Of a stretch of DNA of 64,000 bases, positions 46,743-59,031 are shown piece after piece. Below the pieces are notes generated by a model. The model did not search any database, was not told where the DNA came from, and saw nothing but the letters and a program-made list of their open reading frames with translations. Made by a program: the position numbers and the translations under genes. This DNA comes from Adiantum capillus-veneris (Eukaryota > Streptophyta > Polypodiopsida > Polypodiales > Pteridaceae), in NCBI GenBank assembly GCA_014529385.2, contig CM043945.1, forward strand, positions 92,945,112 to 93,009,111. Direction: 5' to 3'. The first letter of the stretch is position 1. Each line of letters opens with the position of its first letter.

Positions 46743-47704
46743 ATGGACGAGTGGCTTCTTGAATTCTCTAATTGGACCACTGAAGAGGAGGAGCTTCAAG
46801 AAGGCTTGACTCAAGTCATCAAGACACTCTTGCCAGGGTGTTGTATTGTTAGCATAGAAGAGGTGGTAAGACCCTCTTTTCCTACTCAAATTTTTCACAT
46901 TTCTCATCATCCTCGCAAGCGTAAAAGCAAGGCACAAGCTGCATCATGCTCACATTGTAGCCAAAAACCGCACCTGTGACATGAGTGCAACCCAAAGTGA
47001 AGAAAACGCCATCATTTTCTCCCTCGACATCCGCACAGGCGTTCTCACATCAGTAGGCTTTCAAGTAGCACCAGGCTTCTCTACATCTACGTCCACATCT
47101 TTCCCACCTATTCCACCTACGTCCACAACAAGCCTTCACGACTTGAGGAAGCTACTACGAACGCGTGGTCCCTCCCTCTCCCTTGCACCAAAAGATTCAA
47201 GGATTTTCCAGTGCCAACAATCACCCCGTCTCCAAAACAAAAGGGTAAATCCTCCAAAGTCTTTCTATACCTCACTCTCATCTCATGAGCCAGGAACTAG
47301 AAACAGCATCATGGATTCTACGTCGTCTACCGAGTGAAGTGGCGGAGCTTTTCATCGACAAGGTCTTTGACACAGGGTTTGCTTGGCGGAAAGACAAGAC
47401 CCTCCACCTTCAAGGGGTGTTGCTTGTGAATCAAGGCTATGATGACAACTTTACAGCTTGCTATGTATCCATCCAACTTGGATTAATACAAGTGGTAAGA
47501 CTCACCACCTACCTCATCACACCTATGTATACACTAGATGGCACTCTATCTTGCAGGAAAGTGAAGTTGTTTAAAGAGAGAGAGTTCAAGATTTTACAAG
47601 AGCTTGGTAGAGGGACAGTCCTAGAGCTAGAAGATGAAGACAACCTTGTCCTGTGGTACTATAAATTTGACCTCGACTACCAAGAGCTCTACACCTCCGA
47701 ATAA
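46743..47704 (+). pseudogene. Leader ORFs upstream of gag, unknown function
   Basis: Three open frames in different phases lie between the primer-binding site and gag: 46,743-46,979 (78 codons, ends with basic PRKRKSK and CSHCSQK), 46,981-47,337 (118 codons, Ser/Thr/Pro-rich) and 47,285-47,704 (139 codons, starting MSQELETASWILRRLPSEVA and containing LQELGRGTVLELEDEDNLVL). They may be one ancestral protein broken by frameshifts, or a captured coding segment. No family is recognised. Confidence 0.35.
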
Positions 47705-48067
47705 AACCTTCCACCACAAAGGAGAGAGCCTTTTCGAATTATCATGTGATGGACCCAACACATCAACCTTTTACAAGGAACCAAACTTATGTACCACAAC
47801 TAATTCAATCAATCAAAGTAATCTTGGACTGCAAGATGTTTTATCAGTAGATCATTACAACCATGTTTGGTAGAGAACGACTGCAAGAGATAAACACCTC
47901 TTCTCTACCCTTTATCCTCCCTATGATTAATCATGAAGTGTCTTTTGATGTAGTTATTTTCATCTTTGTATAGTATGTTTTCCATCCACCGAGCACCCAT
48001 GTATTGAATCTCTATAAAATAAAAAATAAAAAAAAATCTAAGTCGAGTTAATTTTCTCACTCTCACA

Positions 48068-50749
48068 ATGGCAAGTGTAGCATTTCCAACATTTACTGGT
48101 AAGGTGGGTGAGGATGCTGCAGAATTCCTAGACAACTTGGAAATAGCATGTGTCATCTCTGCGAGAGATGATGATGCTTGGCGCTTGCGCATCTTCCCAC
48201 TTCTAATGAAGGTGGAGGCAAGATCATGGTACAATACCTTGGCACAAGCAACCAAGGAACGGTGGGACTTATTAAGAGCAGCCTTTGTCAAGCGTTTTGG
48301 AGAAGGCACATCATCAGAGAAGCTATGGCAATTGTTGACAGAGTTGAAGAAGGGCAGTATGCTGGAATACGCATTATATGAGTCAAAGTTTGCAGATTTA
48401 TGGGGGCGATGGATTGCATCGCTAAGAGAGGATGAGGGGGCACCTGATTTCCTAAAAAAGGATCGGTTTGTGGCTGGGTTATGACCAACTCTTAAAGAGA
48501 AGGTGAAGGGAAGGTTTTCTGCTACGTATGAGCTCGCAGTTGAAGTGGCCCGCCTTAAAGACAAGAAGTTGCGCCTACAAGCCAGGAATATCGATGAAGA
48601 GGAAGCCGTTAGGACCCGACCACCTCTAGCACCACCTACAACAGCCGCCCAGAGGATTCAACCACAAGAACCAATTGAAGATTAGCAAGACCTGCTCAAT
48701 CGAATCACCAATCAACTTGAGAATCTCTCAGTCCATTTGATACAACAAGGGCATGCACACAATCGCAACCAAGAGCAAGGGAGAGGACAATGAAGGCAAA
48801 ACCAAGAATACCACTACTACAATTGTGGGGAGGATGGTCATGGCATGTACTACTGTCCACACCCAAGGAGGTAGAATTTCAACAGAGGAGCTAGGCAAAA
48901 CCAGGTTTCACCACCGAGAGCAAGACCACCACCACCGAGGGCACCACAACAAGCACCACCCGTGCAAATCCTATAACCACCCATTCAACCACAACCACCA
49001 CCACCACCACAACCTCTCATTCCACCCTTACCCCCACCACCAGTTGGCAATCAAACATTAAGCCTCATCAATCTTGAAGGTAAAGGAAAGGAGAAAGTGG
49101 AGGAGGATAAGACCAAAGTTAAAGGAGTAGATGCCATAGGGGTAAAACGCGTTAGGCAAGGTGAATCTTCCCAAAAGGAAGAAAAGATGAAGACTAAAGG
49201 GGAATCTAGCAAAAAGCCATCCAAGTCACGACGTAAAATTGACATTGTAGATTTCTCTTTGGGTGAATGTTCTAAACCATATGATTTGGTTCAAAATGTT
49301 TTTGTGCAGGGCCCAAAAATCACCTAGCCCCAATTACTCCACCTAGCACCTAGGGTGAGGAGACAATGGACAAAGATGGTTAGCACGAGACAACCAAAGC
49401 CAAAGATAGCTGGGGCTATCTCTGGGAGGAATTTAGATGACATACTACCAGTGATGGATGCTTACATCAAAGGGCAACACATCTCCAATATCTACATCGA
49501 TGGTGGCACACAAATATGTGTCATGAGTGAAAAAATGATGCACCGTTTGGGTTTAGAGGTGAGTCGGTCGGCACCATGCCGAGCCAAAATGGCAAATAAT
49601 TTAAAAGTTCAATGTGTTGGTGTCATAAATGCAGTTAGGATAAAGGCATTCAACACCGAGGTAGATGTGGACGTCTTTGTCATGCCACACAAAGGGGAGG
49701 GCTACCCTATCATTCTAGGGAGGCCTTGGCTTATGGCTATGAGAGCTAAGCAGGACTGGGACACCGGCATAATCTAGATGAAGGATGCAAAAGGGAGGCC
49801 AATACTTTACGACATGAAGATAGGTCGGCAATGCGACATGGATCTAGAAACCTCTATGGATGAGTTTTCTAGTGGTGACTTTTCAACCACTTCAGAGGAG
49901 GAGTCAACAGGGAGTGAAGGAAGTGATAGCTCCATTGAGGTAATGGGCCTCACATTCAACCACAACAAGGTGGACCCTTCAAATTTGCAACCACAGGTGA
50001 AAGTGGTGAAGACACTTCAACTACCCCTATGGCACGAGATTGGTGGAAGACGACAAAAAGTTATATTGACGACCACTTGGCAAGTCCTTTCTAGAGAAAG
50101 ACTCATGCAGAGAAATGCAATTGAGGTCCACTGGCACTTTAGGTTTTCCTTTCTAATTGTGAACATTGTGTGTAACATTAATTTGGGAAGCTCTTTAAGT
50201 TGGGTTGTGACAAGAGTGGAAGGATTGACATCAACAACCAGTGGAATCAATCTAGGACACACCAATCAAGGAAGAATGGTTTTGCATACTAGTGGTAACA
50301 TGGAGTCATTTTTCAAAATGTGGTTTGTAGTTTATCTTTTGTACATGGTGGGCTCCCTTGTGCAACATGCATTAACCATGCAATCTATCCATGTGGGCAA
50401 CAGGTCTCTATCAATTTGGCATGAAGAAGGACAAGCAAGATATGAGGATTATGGTTTCTTACTCCCTTTTGGCTATGTGTCTGGACGAGGAAGCCATGCA
50501 TGGTCCCACTTTGGAATACTTTCAAGGACTGATCAAGTTCTTTTCATACCTTCTATCACTTATGCAAAAGTTAATTCTTGTGCAGTTTGGGGACTTAAGA
50601 ATCATTATAAGTGTGATCTTCTGAAGAGGACACCGAAAAGAGCTTTGGGGAGCCTCATGCTTCCAAGGGATCCATTATTCCCTACAAGGATCTACCAACC
50701 ACCAAGGAGAAATCCTACTCTATTTCAAAATGCTCAAGTACAGAGCTAG
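48068..50749 (+). pseudogene. Gag-protease polyprotein with seven in-frame stops
   Basis: One frame of about 893 codons without a frameshift. Residues 1-200 are a gag capsid-like domain (FPTFTGKVGEDAAEFLDNLE, LMKVEARSWYNTLAQAT, RFGEGTSSEKLWQLL). A degenerate zinc knuckle YYNCGEDGHGMYYC follows; its first Cys is Tyr. A Pro-rich linker leads to a retropepsin-like domain (MDAYIKGQHISNIYIDGGTQ, then YPIILGRPWLMAMRA), with DGG in place of DTG. An acidic Ser/Glu segment and about 250 unmatched codons end at 50,749. Stops are TGA 48,482, TAG 48,683, TGA 48,791, TAG 48,872, TAA 48,974, TAG 49,325 and TAG 49,775. Structural proteins would have to come from intact relatives. Confidence 0.8.
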
Positions 50750-50771
50750 AGGCATGAATACCTCTAGACTT

Positions 50772-50785
50772 AGGGGGAGGGCTAA
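50772..50785 (+). other. Polypurine tract
   Basis: AGGGGGAGGG followed by CTAA, immediately before the 3' LTR. It primes plus-strand DNA synthesis in LTR elements. Confidence 0.75.
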
Positions 50786-52722
50786 TGAGGCAAGCTTTTC
50801 CATGCATGGGAACCCCCCCATATATATTTGCCCTTTTACCAAAATATTTTCTGTTATATAAGGTACTTTTGATTTTTTCTTCCTTTTTCACAAAAGTTTT
50901 AGCCTTTATTAAATGAATAAGACTTATGCTAATCAATCACGATGTAGCATAAATAAGTAAGCTTTCTTTGTTGATATCTCTCTTTTGACCTTAAATATTA
51001 AATATATATATTCTAAATTATATTATATATTTTAGTATTTTTTAATATATTTTTCATGTATGTATATTATTCCACCCTACCAAATATTTTATTCACTAGT
51101 TTTCATTTTCAAACCTCAACCCCACTTTCAAATTTCAATAATACCTCCATCTAGATGATTGCCAATCTTTTCAAAACTCTAGGTCATGTTTTCATACACA
51201 TGAAGGAGCTTACACTTGAAGGCAAGAGAGAAGTCCACTCAAAGGGGACCACCAAAAGACTTTTGCAGCCACAAATAATACATTATTTGGCTGAATTTTT
51301 TAAGTAGAGAAGAACCCCGAATCTGAAGGAGCGTTCACATAAAAGATGTAGCTCGTGACCTCAACTTTTAGCTCAATTTTTTTCAGAATTTTTGGAGTTA
51401 TGAAAACGGAGATATGATTTTTGTAGTGGACCCCAGTTTTCTCGTGTAATAGTGACACAGGCCATCCTCAATTTTCTTCCCTCTAGAATGGCTATGGTTC
51501 TACAAGTCTTCAAGCATGATTACAAGAGACAAGGCTCTTTTAATGAGGTATTGGCAAGTCTAGAGTGATTCTATCACCATTTTTGGAGGATCCAACCTCA
51601 TCAACAACTATCCACCTTTGACAAACTCTCTTGTAAATTTCTTACCTCTCTCTTCTCTCCCTAATAAGCTTATGTCTAGCCAAAGCTAGACTATTGTAAA
51701 TATCTCCTATCCTCTACATCCTACCCACATTCTCTCATCTTCTCTCTCTATTGACTCTGGTATTTTAAATAATGAGGAGACAAGATGGGAGCCACAGTCA
51801 CATGCACCCCATTTTCCTAGTCACCACCTCAAATAGAAATATTGCTAAATCCTTCCCTCCTTCCCTATATAAGGAGACCATGAGAGCGCACAAAAAAAAA
51901 AAACACACACACACACACACACATACACACCTATCCATACACACTCTTGTGCTACATGCTTGTAGCATGAACCCTAAACACATAATCACAACACCATCAT
52001 CATCACCATCACCATGCACAAAAGATGAGCGCCACACCTCCACACCACTTGTAATTAAGGGTTGAAGGCACAATTTCAAGAAGAAGAAGGGTGGACACAC
52101 TCATGATATTCCTCGCCATCAACTCCCATCTCTCCATTATGCCTCCTACGATCTTGTTCCCTTCTCATTTTCCTTCCATACGCTACCTATTGTATTCATC
52201 TTTTGCAAGCAATCAACACACTCCATCTTGGTGCCATACTTTGTGTCGGTTTGGATACATCTCATTGTGAGTATGGTATATGCTTGTTCCCTACCATTTT
52301 TTTCTGCTTATGTTAAGGTGTGCGGATTCGCCACCATACACACACACTCTCGCTCTCCCTCTCATATTCCTATCATCTTGCTATTTCCATCTTGAGGTGT
52401 GCAGATTCGCCACCTCTTGTATGATAAGTGAGCATACTCGCAAGTTTCCCCTACCTCATTATCTTCCTTACTAACATGCATGAGTAGCAAGCCCACTCAC
52501 TCATTCACCACTCCTCTCACCTTATTCTCCGACCACCCCATTCCACATTTGGGCGTGGATCTTGAAATTGTTTTCTATGGCATGCTTCATTGTGTATATG
52601 TATGCGTCCTAGCCGCATATCTTGCTAAGTGGTGCCCCTATTGTGTATCCCCCATGATGAGGCCATTGTGCATAGTCTTGGTGTAGAGGCCACCGGGTCT
52701 ATTTTTTCACTTTCGCCTCTCA
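50786..52722 (+). repeat. 3' LTR of nested gag-protease element
   Basis: 1,937 bp, TGAGGCAAGC to CGCCTCTCA, near-identical to 44,749-46,672. TATA box at 51,865-51,874. Confidence 0.95.
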
Positions 52723-54222
52723 TCGGTAAGCACAATCAAGTATCCAATGCAATTTCACGATGACGAAAAGTTAATCGGTGTCTATAGCTACTCACAATGA
52801 TCTATCTTCTATGATAGATGAGTATGCTACTGAACCTGACTTTAGAGACATAATGTCAGCCTTGCAGGATGTTTATCTTCTCCACGGAAATAGGCTATGT
52901 GTTACCCATTCCCTTCGTGAGAAAGTCATGTATGAATCCCATGCTCCTCCCTATGTGGGGCATAGAGGTATTCAACCTACTCTTCGAATAGAGACGTATT
53001 TCTATTGGCCTACCTTGAAAGTGGAGATACAAGAGTATGTTTCAAAATGCGTAGTATGCCAAAAGACCAAATATGATAGAGCGAAACAACCTGGACTACT
53101 CTAGCCATTGCCCCTATCCCAAATTCACCTTGGGAGAGTATATCCAAGGATTTTATCTTTGGATTACCCAAGTCTATCCATGGAAATACATGAATAGGGA
53201 CAATAGGCGACAGGTTTAGCAAACAAGCATGCTTTATTCCTGCCAAAAAGACTATTAAGGCACACCAAATGCCAACTCTCTTCATATCTCATATTTTCAA
53301 ACACCATGGATTACCAACAACAATCATCTCAGATAGAGATCCTAGAATGACCAGTAATTTTTGGAAAGGTCTCTTTGAAAATCTAGGAACAAGATTGAAT
53401 TTCTCTTCGGCCTATCACCCACAAACAGATGGCCAAAGTGAGATAGCCAATCTTACGATACTCGATCTACTAAAGGCTTATGTTACAGAAGTAGATTAAC
53501 GCTCACAATGGGAAGAATACTTACCTCTTGTAGAGTATGCTTACAATAATACTGTACATACTTCTACAGGAAAAGCACCTTTTGAGATCATTGAGGGGAG
53601 ACCAAAAAGTCCCTTGCTACTCAAAGTACATGGGAAGATCTTCGCCGTCGATGAGTATAGCCGTAACCTACAAGAATCTTTTCAAAAGATTAAGGAGGCT
53701 ATATATATCTCTCAACAAAGTCAAAACCCTGCTACTGCTGACAAGCACAGAAGGGCCTTAACGTTCAAAGAAAATGATTGGGTCTTACTCAAGTTTCCTA
53801 AGGCTCTATTAAGGCAAACGACAGGTGAAAATCCTACGGGCCATCAAAAGTATTATGCTAAACTAGCAAAAAGATATTATGGCCCTTTTCAAATCTTGAA
53901 GCCCATTAATGAGACGGCCTATCAACTCAAGTTGCCCAACCATTGGCTCATACACAATGCTTTTCATGTGAGCCTACTTAGCCCTACAAAGGAGCCACCA
54001 AGTGAACCAATTATTGAAGACCCACCCAAAGTTGAAGATCAAGAAGAGGTGCTACAACCCGAAGCTATCCTTCGGCATGAAGACAAGGTACTACGACATG
54101 GTAAGACTATCCACCGGTATCTTATTAAATTCAAAAATTATCCTTTTGAAGATGCTAGATGGATGCAAGGGATACAGTTAAGGATAGTATGCATCTTGTC
54201 AATGCTTACAATGCTATATTAG
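52723..54222 (+). pseudogene. Chromovirus integrase with chromodomain
   Basis: Begins in RNase H tail GKHNQVSNAISR. Integrase zinc-binding: SHAPPYVGHRGIQ with CVVCQK. Core: FKHHGLPTTIISDRDPRMTS and FSSAYHPQTDGQSEIANL, then WEEYLPLVEYAYNNT. The C-terminal part (53,614-54,222) includes DWVLLKFPKALL, YYGPFQILKPIN and, at the end, HRYLIKFKNYPFEDARWMQG, a chromodomain of the chromovirus kind that guides insertion to marked chromatin. Stops after QPGLL (near 53,101) and EVD (53,497) and frame changes inactivate it. Confidence 0.88.
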
Positions 54223-54585
54223 AGTAAGCAAATGTACAATTTTCTTTTAAATAATCCATTTTTTTGTCTTATAAGACTAATTCTCTTTTTATTGTGCACA
54301 AATTTAAATAGTATGCATGCTTAGAATCATGTTTGTGAGGACGACGTCTCACAAACACCAAGTAGAATTTGTCTCTCTACTTTGCGAGAATGAAATGGAC
54401 TAAAGAGAAGACGTGCTTGTAGCAGCTATGTTTCCCAAGCACCAAATGGATTAGTCATCCATCTTGGAAAGATTTCGTAGGATAAAAAGGGATCCTCTAC
54501 CACGCTAAGTAAAATTGACTCATGACTATGACTTTATCTATTCTACTCATAATCGAGGACGACTATGATTTCAAGAGAGAGGTAA

Positions 54586-56053
54586 TGTCATAAAATCTAA
54601 TATCTAACCAACCCAAATGATTTTCTCATATTACATTGATCACTTAATGTGGGAGAATAAATGGGAGCAAGGGTTAAGATACATATATGCTTATAGATCT
54701 ATTTCAACATGGGGCCAATGGTAAAGGGGCCCAAATGAGAGATGGTCTATCAAAGAGCAAGGTTAACCAATGGAGCAAAAGACCTTAGAGTTGGCTTCAT
54801 TATAGCCTCCAAAGGTAAGTGTTGAAAGCCTTAGGACATAGTCTTTAAATTTTAAACTTTAGTCAAGTATAGTGCCAAGCATCCAAGGGGGCAGCTTGCT
54901 TAAGCAAGGGCTGTGCTTAAGCAGGGGGCCTGCCTGCTTACCAAGATCACATATCTTGCTACAAAGAGGACAAAGGAGGGATGTGTGTAGTAAGTATGCA
55001 CCTCACCAAGGACCCATACTCTTTTGAAAGGAAAGGGGCCACATGTCAAGTGTAGAGGCACATTGCTCAAGCAGGCAAGGGTTGTGCTTAAGCAAGGGTT
55101 GTGCTTAAGTAGGGGATGTGCTTAAGCAAGGAGGGTGCTAGCTTAACCTCACAAGAGGGAAAAAAGGACACTTGTAAAGAGACTACACATCTTTCCCCAA
55201 AGGGAGCCAATCTCTCATTGGCAAGACGGCTACATGGCCTAATGAGCTTCAAGGAAAGCCTAGGGAAAGGGGTCGACCTAGCTACCCTCTCTCTCTCTCT
55301 CTCTCTCATTTGAGCATCCCACGAGTTCTCTCTCTCTCATTCTTCTCTTCACACACTCTTGTGAAGCAAGGACTCCATCTCCTTCTCCAAGCTTGAGAAG
55401 TTGAGTGCCTACTACCACAAGCTCTTGGCTATGGATGCAAATCCACACAAGAGAATGCTTATGCTTGCTATCAATCTCTCTAATCTCCATTAACACTATG
55501 CTAAGCTATGCTACAAGATCTATGGGTGATTATGTGCAAGGGCTTATTGCTTTCTTATTAGTGCTACTTCTACTTCTCTCTTCTTCCTCACTCCCTGCCA
55601 GCTCTCCTCACCTTTCATGGTGTTTGAGGTCTTGGGATTGAGGCCGGGCATTCTTGAAGTTCATGCTAATCATGTTTATTGTTGTTACCAGGCTAATGCT
55701 TGGTGAGTGAATTTTACCATCATCACCTGATCAAGAAGACTTCAAGAAAACACAATAAGTTGTATTGTAAACAAGTCTTCCTTCATGGAAGAATCTATAA
55801 TACAAATGCGTATTGGAGGGGGGACCGGCTCCAACTAATCCGGTCCTCTATTGGTGTCAATTTCTCTAAACTCTCACTCTCTTTTACAATATTTTTCATG
55901 CCGTGTTAATGAAGTAATGTGTTAGTGTTGCTTTCTCCATCCAAGCACTTCCTTTCTCACTATACATCTACACACAAAAGAATGCTCAAGGAAATGCTCA
56001 ATATGTTAATCACTTTCCACTCAAGCTCAAGTTAAAAGGCTGATTCCATTACA
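54586..56053 (+). repeat. 3' LTR of the chromovirus
   Basis: 1,468 bp starting TGTCATAAAATC after purine-rich AAGAGAGAGG (54,574-54,582) and ending CCATTACA. Homologous along its length with the solo LTR at 41,107-42,702 but visibly diverged. Confidence 0.8.
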
Positions 56054-56954
56054 TCAAACACCTAAATATGAAAGACTAAACAACATGTAAACCCATGCAA
56101 TCAATGCAAACACTTTGCATCAAAGGAAGCTAGACTTTCCATCAAACACTTTGCATACGGCATTGCAAGTATACCTAGACATTGTCCACCAAAAAAGTAG
56201 GCATTCAAATCTACTTGTCTAGGGTAGCTTAGCTCACCTCCAATCCAGCAATGTTGCCCCATGCGGCATGAAAGCGCACACACCACCAAAGGTCTCCTCG
56301 ATCTACTCCTGCATCCCATGGTGTTCGCAATGAATGACCAATCATTAGGTATCGCGTCGTAGGGAGATCCCACATCAATGGCCTCTACGTTCGCCACCTC
56401 TGCGTTGTCCTCACCGTCATCTATGTTGTCCTCATCCCCGTCGCCCTCATCATCAGATCCATCCTCCGTGCTACCCTTTGATTCATCATGGCCCTCATCC
56501 TTGCACCCTCGCCATCCCCTTTGTTGCTCCTAGCATGACCCGGGTCATGACAGATAAACCAGGGCCTTGACAGATAAACTTTGGCTCCTTCTTCTTCTTC
56601 CCCTCCGCCACGGCAACAAGCTTGCACGATGAAGGCTGTGCACCTTGGCAGGGCTCAGTTGGCGTTGGCCTTGTAGGCGCCCATGTAGCTCTCATCGGAG
56701 GCAGTGCTTGGGCCCCCCTCGACCCCCTCACAACCCTTTTAATGGACGGTCCGCCCCTCTTGGGCGGAGATGTGGAGTAGGCACCCCTCATCCCCCGCCC
56801 CCCTTCCTTCTTCGCCTACCCACCATACTTGCATCCAAATATTCAGTGCAGATCTCGCCCTTGACTGCACCTATTCCACCTCAAGCAGTTTGCCTCCCCT
56901 TCTTAATCGCCCTTAACCTACTCAACCCACATACGCAAATACAATGGCGGCATG
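56054..56954 (-). pseudogene. Acidic coding remnant, unknown, and flanking DNA
   Basis: On the minus strand a frame from about 56,540 to 56,101 reads DESKGSTEDGSDDEGDGDE, continues acidic, then VGSPYDAIPNDWSFIANTMG and CRSRSRRPLVVCALS. A Pro/Arg/Lys-rich frame (56,791-56,495) lies upstream in another phase. Acid-rich linkers next to basic segments occur in many nuclear proteins and transposases; no family can be named. This DNA is the target into which the Copia element inserted. Confidence 0.35.
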
Positions 56955-57061
56955 TGTTGGGTTATAAAGCCCAATGTGGTCGCCGAGGTAAGTGGGCGGG
57001 CCGCCAGGTATGTACACATATTCTTTTGTAAAAACCTAATAAGAACTCACTACGCTCTACA
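56955..57061 (+). repeat. Copia 5' LTR, minimal 107-bp extent
   Basis: Starts TGTTGGG and matches 63,040-63,146 with four differences. Both copies can be ended at CTCTACA, giving TG and CA termini flanked by CATG on the outside. The primer-binding site lies 87 bases further on, so the true LTR might instead extend to 57,148. Confidence 0.6.
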
Positions 57062-57148
57062 CATTACAGTAGAGCGAGTTCACCATATCGTCGTGCTCTT
57101 CTTCTCGCACTCTCTCTCACGTCGCACTTCCGCTCGTACTCCTTCAAC

Positions 57149-57160
57149 TGGTATCAGAGC
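57149..57160 (+). other. Primer-binding site, initiator Met tRNA
   Basis: TGGTATCAGAGC, the standard plant Copia site complementary to the 3' end of initiator tRNA-Met. Confidence 0.9.
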
Positions 57161-58220
57161 TCAGATTGAGGCTCGGGGCAGCACTGCAGGAGGCTAGAGT
57201 CACCAACTCAGATTGGAGTGAAATTCGACAAGCTAGAGTCACCAACTCAAATTGGAGTGAAATTTGTCAGAATTTCATTCTGAGGTCATCTCGGCCATCG
57301 TTCGGCTTCGACAAAGGTCTGCGTAGGCCATTTTCGACTACGTGGTCTCGCGGGTGCAGATTCTACTCTGCAAATTTTCGGCCTACGACTGCAAGTGCTG
57401 AGGATATCGACACTCCCAGAGTGTTGATTTGTGGCTGTCTACACATCGAAGGACGGCTCACAGTTCTTGGAGGCGTGTCACATACGACACGGGCGCATCT
57501 ACACACAGACTATAGGTGACTCCACTAGTTCATTAGGTAGCTTGTGTTTGCTGCTTGATATTCCAGATTTCATCCTGACATTGCAGGTACTTCCACATGG
57601 GATGTATTGTCAGAGATGATGTATGTCTGTTGAGGGTTTGCTGGCTGTGAGTCATGCAGCAAACAACCGCCGCAGCGGTTACAGCATATAGTGGGAAATT
57701 TGTGGATGTATGACTTTGTGGGAAGTCTATGTACTGTTAGACTTACTACAGCCATTGTTGAGGGTCGAGTGAGGTTTTATTGAGCTGGGGGATTCTGGAA
57801 TGTTGAGATCCTTTCAGTGATACAGGTCTTGGAGAGATCCCTCGAGCACCCTTAGATAGGCAGCTAGGATGTATTGACTGTGAGTTAGACAGTTGGGATT
57901 GCATCTTTGCTTTGCTTCCGTTGAGGCATTGTCGCAGTCTATGCTTACAGGATAGTGACACGATAGTCAGAGACAGTACAGGTGCAGGACAGATTTACCC
58001 ACAACTTATAGTGTTAGAGAGACAGTGGTTTTTTGAGCTTTTTTTTTGTCTGTTTTTTAGTACACCAGAGCCATTTTACAAAGGAGACTCTGTCAAAATT
58101 TCTACAGAATCTGAAGCTTTCTTGGTTCATTTGACAGGTTGATATTGGTTCAGAGGTCAGTTAACAGGGGAAACTCTGCCGAATTTTTCCCAGGAAAGTA
58201 AACCACTGTGAAGCGTAGCT
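57161..58220 (+). other. Copia leader
   Basis: About 1 kb of leader before gag, with a 43-bp direct duplication (about 57,190-57,275, unit starting GCTAGAGTCACCAACTCA). No coding domain recognised. Confidence 0.6.
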
Positions 58221-58778
58221 ATGGCTGAATCACAGGACACTGCTCTTTACAATATCAAGAAGCTGGATGGAACCAATTTTCCATTGTGGAAGAAGCAGAT
58301 TTGGCACGTGTTGGTACAAAAGAAGCAGATAAAACCTATAAAGCTCAAGGGGATAAAACCAGAACATATGGACGAAGATGAATGGAGCGAAATGGATGAA
58401 TTGGCACTTTCTACCATTATGCTGACTTTGGCAGAAAGCGTTTACTTCAATGTAGCAGACGAGATGTTGGCTTATCAAGCATGGACAAAGCTGAGTGATC
58501 TTTATGAGAAGCAGAGTGCAGCTTCACAAGTATACTGGCTTAAGAAGCTTGTTGACTTGAAGATGAAAGAAGGGACACCTATGTCCAATCATCTGAATGA
58601 ATTCAACACCATCTACAGTCAGTTGTCAGCTCAGGGTGTCAAGTTTGATGAACCTGTTAAAGCTATGTTCCTGTTGATCACATTTCCGGAAAGTTGGGAC
58701 ACTTTTCGCATAGCTTTGAGTAATTCTGCACCTCCAGATGGTTTGAACATAGCAGGTGTAGAAGGAAGTCCTTACTGA
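58221..58778 (+). pseudogene. Copia gag
   Basis: From ATG 58,221, 185 codons. KLDGTNFPLWKKQIWHVLVQ and AWTKLSDLYEKQSA, then MSNHLNEFNTIYSQLSAQGV and LLITFPESWDTFRIALSNSA, are the UBN2-type gag of plant Copia elements, which forms the particle. A frameshift near 58,765 ends the frame early; the next phase continues EVLTEETNRKTMDKGKG into the zinc-knuckle segment. Confidence 0.9.
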
Positions 58779-58797
58779 AGAAACCAATAGAAAGACA

Positions 58798-59031
58798 ATG
58801 GACAAAGGCAAAGGAACAACCTTAGTTGTCAAGGGAAGGACCAAAGAAAAGTACAAAGGTGGAAAGAGAAATCAGTCTCGTAGCAAGTCCCGCAGTGCTA
58901 AAGGCAAGAGTGACATAGAATGTTACCATTGTGGCAAGAAGGGTCACATGAAAAGAGACTGCGAGAATGGAAAGCAGAAAAAGACAAAGAGAAAGCTGAA
59001 GACCATGGTGAGAATTATAAGTCCTCAGTGA
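58798..59031 (+). pseudogene. Copia nucleocapsid segment
   Basis: Basic stretch (KGGKRNQSRSKSRSAKGK) followed by the zinc knuckle CYHCGKKGHMKRDC. It belongs to gag in another phase; a second frameshift near 58,960-59,000 leads into pol. Confidence 0.88.

Larger units (their letters stand above)
44749..52722 (+). mobile_element. Non-autonomous LTR retrotransposon with gag and protease, no RT
   Basis: Two LTRs of about 1.93 kb flank a 4.1-kb interior with a primer-binding site, leader ORFs, gag, protease and a polypurine tract, but no RT, RNase H or integrase. It sits inside the chromovirus between RNase H (AHIA) and the next codons (GKHNQV). A clear target duplication is not visible (GCCAG before, TCGGT after). 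Its LTRs are nearly identical, so the insertion is recent relative to its surroundings. Confidence 0.9.
40620..56053 (+). mobile_element. Ty3/Gypsy chromovirus, decayed and twice interrupted
   Basis: Gag, nucleocapsid, protease, RT, RNase H, integrase and a chromodomain follow in Ty3/Gypsy order and end with a 3' LTR (54,586-56,053). Two later insertions split it: a solo LTR (41,107-42,702) and an 8-kb element (44,749-52,722). No 5' LTR is seen; the gag part begins directly after a tandem array. Stops and frameshifts are present throughout. Confidence 0.9.
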
